A stretch of 5,650 bases of DNA from Bdellovibrionales bacterium. Its GTDB lineage: Bacteria; Bdellovibrionota; UBA2428. The notes below the pieces were generated by a model. That model made no database searches. It was not told where the DNA came from and saw only the letters and a list, made by a program, of their open reading frames with translations. This document shows, piece after piece, positions 4,048 through 5,650 of the stretch (the stretch's first letter is position 1; each line of letters begins with the position of its first letter). Both the position numbers and the translations under genes were made by a program. The stretch lies in the NCBI GenBank assembly GCA_018266335.1, contig JAFEAR010000025.1:1-5650 (forward strand). Direction: 5' to 3'.

Positions 4048-4718
4048 GTGAGCCTCCTTTGTTGTTCGCCGTTCATTGGGCGGTTGATGTTGAAGTCAGC
4101 GGCAGCCGCTTTTCCTCTGGCGGCAATGCCACCATAAAGCGAATAACTTCTCGGCTTGGCCTTGATAAGATCCTTGCCGTAAAATTCGCTCTTGATCATC
4201 TCGGTGCGTTCTTCCTCTCCCTCGGGCCAGCCGATAGCTTCCACCTTGGAAGAAATCTCGGAAAGCCAGCCCACCATGAAGGATAGACGCGCCCCGCGGA
4301 CGCCCTTGTAGGACGGGTCAGCCTTGAGGTGATCCCGCCAAGCAGCTTCCATTCCGCGGAAGATGACCACATGCGCGTATGCCGCCATCGTCACGCGATG
4401 GTTTGGGCCGAAGTACCGGATGCGGTAACTCGCATCAGAGACGCGCACGTTGGTCTCGATCACGGCCTTCACCTGGAAAGCCTTCATGATGATCCCGACA
4501 AACTTGCTCAGGTGGACAGGCGTCTTCTTGTTGGCCTGGATTGGGCATTCGACGGTTTCGTTCTTGTAATTCGAACCTTCGATATCGCCTTCGCTCAGCC
4601 CGTGAGCGTTCATCATCTTCTGTGCTTGGCGCAACGCGGCGGCAGCCTCGTTCGCATTGGAGCTGTTCCCCAACGCCATGCACTTCTTGATCTTATCAAT
4701 GACCTTGCTCTTGTCCAT
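4044..4718 (-). CDS. DUF2786 domain protein, 224 aa
   Basis: The start chosen is ATG at 4718, with GGGGA upstream; an in-frame TTG six codons earlier overlaps the previous gene and is less likely. The N-terminal ~45 residues (IDKIKKCMALGNSSNANEAA, then AQKMMNAHGLSEGDI) match DUF2786, whose hallmark is a helix with K-x-LAL-x-xSxNxxEA-xA-x-xxAQ-x-Lm-xxHGL. The central part (~70-170) carries the usual companion region: FGPNHRVTMAAYAHVVIFRGMEAAWR, then a basic GARLSFMVGWLSEI segment. DUF2786 proteins are common in tailed phages and prophages; their function is unsettled, and I do not propose one. The gene overlaps the next small gene by four bases and follows the previous stop after two bases. 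Confidence 0.88.
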   Translation of the reverse strand: MDKSKVIDKIKKCMALGNSSNANEAAAALRQAQKMMNAHGLSEGDIEGSNYKNETVECPIQANKKTPVHLSKFVGIIMKAFQVKAVIETNVRVSDASYRIRYFGPNHRVTMAAYAHVVIFRGMEAAWRDHLKADPSYKGVRGARLSFMVGWLSEISSKVEAIGWPEGEEERTEMIKSEFYGKDLIKAKPRSYSLYGGIAARGKAAAADFNINRPMNGEQQRRLT

Positions 4719-4720
4719 TG

Positions 4721-4924
4721 TTATTCCCCGTTCCACTTGGGGCCGTTACAGAACTTGTCGTAGGTCTGCTGATAGTCTGGCCAGTGACCCTCGTAGACCA
4801 TCTTGCAATACTTCTGCGCATTGGCTTCTGCGCTGTCTATATCTTCGAGGAAGTCTGTGAGATAGCTAATGCAGCCAAGAAAGAGAACAATCAGGATACA
4901 GATGGTTACTATGACTCTCTTCAT
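4721..4924 (-). CDS. Small membrane-anchored protein, 67 aa
   Basis: ATG at 4924 overlaps the upstream stop as ATGA. Residues 3-21 (RVIVTICILIVLFLGCISYL) form a single hydrophobic helix after a short basic start, giving an N-in membrane anchor or uncleaved signal. The sequence FLGC is at best a weak lipobox. The remainder, probably periplasmic, has two cysteines in YCKMVYEGHWPDYQQTYDKFC that could form a disulphide. The YC-MV-x-WPDY-x-C pattern resembles short phage proteins of unknown role. There are no holin-like paired helices. It ends two bases before the DUF2786 start. Confidence 0.75.
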   Translation of the reverse strand: MKRVIVTICILIVLFLGCISYLTDFLEDIDSAEANAQKYCKMVYEGHWPDYQQTYDKFCNGPKWNGE

Positions 4925-5109
4925 AATTGCGTCCTCACTTGGTTGATGAGATTCTGGAAGAATTCAGCGCATTCCTTCCATTGACGGGCTACTTCCCTGT
5001 CACAGCTCTTGCAGTTTTGCATCTTGGCGTATTGCGTCTCTGCGTGGACTTTCGCCTTATCGAAGGCAATGATTGCTTGTCCGGGGTTGGGTAGGGTAAC
5101 GGTTGCCAT
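4921..5109 (-). CDS. Small unknown protein, 62 aa, with a CxxC pair
   Basis: ATG at 5109 follows a weak AAAGG about 8 bases upstream and may be coupled through a TAATG junction to the small frame before it. After an N-terminal segment (MATVTLPNPGQA) the protein is mainly helical and charged. CKSC in mid-protein is followed by another cysteine in WKECAEF. Three cysteines could bind a metal, but no complete zinc-ribbon or ferredoxin pattern is present. I recognise no family. The stop overlaps the start of the membrane protein gene as ATGA, placing it in the same transcript. Confidence 0.72.
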   Translation of the reverse strand: MATVTLPNPGQAIIAFDKAKVHAETQYAKMQNCKSCDREVARQWKECAEFFQNLINQVRTQL

Positions 5110-5255
5110 TAGATGTACCTTTGCGCTAGCTGCGCGGGCCGTGGCTGGCCTTGTGTGGTTGGGGCCGTAGTACGGTAGCGCCTAGCTGCGCAACGTAGCA
5201 CGGGGCGCAAATATTCAGTAAGGTCCGTCCCAGATTTCGTAGTCATCTTCATCAT
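5109..5255 (-). CDS. Doubtful small arginine-rich ORF, 48 aa
   Basis: An open frame starting at ATG 5255 overlaps the end of the acidic protein gene and fills the otherwise empty 5110-5214 gap. It ends in TAA sharing bases with the ATG of the next gene (TAATG), a common coupling arrangement. The C-terminal part is arginine- and glutamine-rich (RCAARRYRTTAPTTQGQPRP). A shorter form could begin at GTG 5201. Neither start has a convincing Shine-Dalgarno, and the first third is out of frame within a better gene. It is listed because of the TAATG junction and the lack of other content here; it may be spurious. Confidence 0.28.
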   Translation of the reverse strand: MMKMTTKSGTDLTEYLRPVLRCAARRYRTTAPTTQGQPRPAQLAQRYI

Positions 5256-5538
5256 ACTCTGGACCGTCGTGACTTGCTTCAGACTCTGTATAGGAGAACC
5301 GTGCGTCATCTTCCCCATTTTCGTACATTGCAACTGCAATAACATTTAGACCTTTAGGAAGCGCATCTAACGTCACTTGTTTATTATCGATGAAGTATTT
5401 AGCCTCATGAACTTCGGATTCGCTAGGAAAGCAATTTTCAGGACGACCTGAATAATTACCAGGAGTAAAATCATACTCGTATTCGCACCTGAATTTCCGC
5501 CCATCGGACATTTCAAATGTGACTGTAACGTTCGGCAT
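5215..5538 (-). CDS. Acidic unknown protein, 107 aa
   Basis: ATG at 5538 has AAGGAG about 8 bases upstream, behind the promoter at 5565-5593, so this appears to be the first gene of the leftward transcript. The N-terminal half looks beta-rich (MPNVTVTFEMSDGRKFRCEY, then FTPGNYSGRP and VTLDALPKGLNVIAVAMYE). The last ~30 residues are strongly acidic with many Asp, Glu and Tyr (GPEYDEDDYEIWDGPY). Such acidic tails occur in small phage proteins that mimic DNA or bind host proteins, but nothing here shows that role. There is no membrane segment. The gene is more AT-rich than the tail and cassette genes. Family not recognised. Confidence 0.78.
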   Translation of the reverse strand: MPNVTVTFEMSDGRKFRCEYEYDFTPGNYSGRPENCFPSESEVHEAKYFIDNKQVTLDALPKGLNVIAVAMYENGEDDARFSYTESEASHDGPEYDEDDYEIWDGPY

Positions 5539-5564
5539 AGCTGCGACTCCTTGGTATTGGGCAC

Positions 5565-5593
5565 ACTATAACGCACGTTTAATTAGAGCGCAA
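5565..5593 (-). promoter_or_regulatory. Sigma-70-like promoter for the leftward gene block
   Basis: On the minus strand, TTGCGC (5593-5588) and TATAGT (5570-5565) are separated by exactly 17 bases; the -10 matches consensus at five of six and the -35 at three of six. The region is AT-rich and lies between a partial gene and the ribosome binding site of the acidic protein gene, leaving a leader of about 20 bases. No other promoter of similar quality is seen leftward, so it may serve the tightly packed genes to 3638 and possibly the cassette genes beyond. Confidence 0.6.
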
Positions 5594-5599
5594 GGACTT

Positions 5600-5650
5600 T
5601 TACAAATATCCAATTTCTTTGAGAATTTTATTGGCTTCCTTTTCGTACCA
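5600..5650 (-). CDS. C-terminal end of an unknown minus-strand gene (partial)
   Basis: The minus strand from the right edge is open for 16 codons (WYEKEANKILKEIGYL) to TAA at 5600-5602. The lysine/glutamate-rich amphipathic pattern looks like the end of a helical protein. It is too short to identify and is supported only by composition and by the promoter placed directly after its stop. Confidence 0.4.
   Translation of the reverse strand, partial: WYEKEANKILKEIGYL

Noticed and set aside
4059..4763. Plus-strand frames of 75 and 144 codons opposite the DUF2786 gene
   Set aside because: They are antisense to a recognised domain protein within an overlapping minus-strand operon and have no independent support.
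1..5650. tRNA, rRNA or insertion sequence
   Set aside because: I found no cloverleaf-like arms with TTCGA/GGTTC-type T-loops, no ribosomal RNA sequence, and no transposase frame with terminal inverted repeats.

Overview
The window looks like part of a tailed-phage or prophage genome from a Gram-negative, probably proteobacterial, host. It combines a tail module on the left (plus strand), a block of tiny overlapping early-type genes on the right (minus strand), and strong Shine-Dalgarno sequences throughout. Where the two transcription units converge lies the main feature: an array of integron-type gene cassettes (attC sites with matched core sites) and no integron integrase in view. I read this as a phage-borne CALIN (cluster of attC sites lacking an integrase).

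Layout. Bases 1-932 hold the 3' end of a large tail-tip/host-specificity-like protein with an apparent fibronectin III-like C-terminus. Bases 943-1281 hold a small DUF2793-like structural protein. Bases 1282-1415 are non-coding and contain attC/attI-like inverted repeats and the right half of an attC. Bases 1416 to about 3630 hold six cassettes separated by five complete attC sites (90, 60, 88, 108 and 60 bp). The array ends in a left-half attC at 3611-3630. From 3638 to 5538 runs a leftward phage gene block: two unknown small proteins, a DUF2786 protein, a small membrane-anchored protein, two further small proteins (one doubtful) and an acidic protein behind a recognisable promoter at 5565-5593. 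A 16-residue C-terminus of another minus-strand gene runs off the right edge.

All five complete attC sites point rightward: R'' is on the left, the GTTRRRY core is on the right, and the extrahelical base lies in the L'' arm. All six cassette genes are read leftward, each with its own ribosome binding site 13-29 bases from R''. The cassettes are therefore uniformly antiparallel, opposite to the usual integron arrangement, but they are co-directional with the adjacent phage early operon, which could supply their transcription. In every cassette the right-hand R'' is complementary to the left-hand core (four exact, two with one change). Within a single attC site the two ends often do not match. 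That pattern is the footprint of circular cassettes inserted by an integron integrase.

Cassette contents are phage-accessory in character: a beta-class DNA methyltransferase (227 aa) and five proteins of 54-74 aa, at least one or two resembling small phage hypotheticals. The best single hypothesis is a phage accessory-gene locus diversified by integron recombination, with host or other mobile IntI acting in trans. No function beyond the methyltransferase is established from sequence alone.
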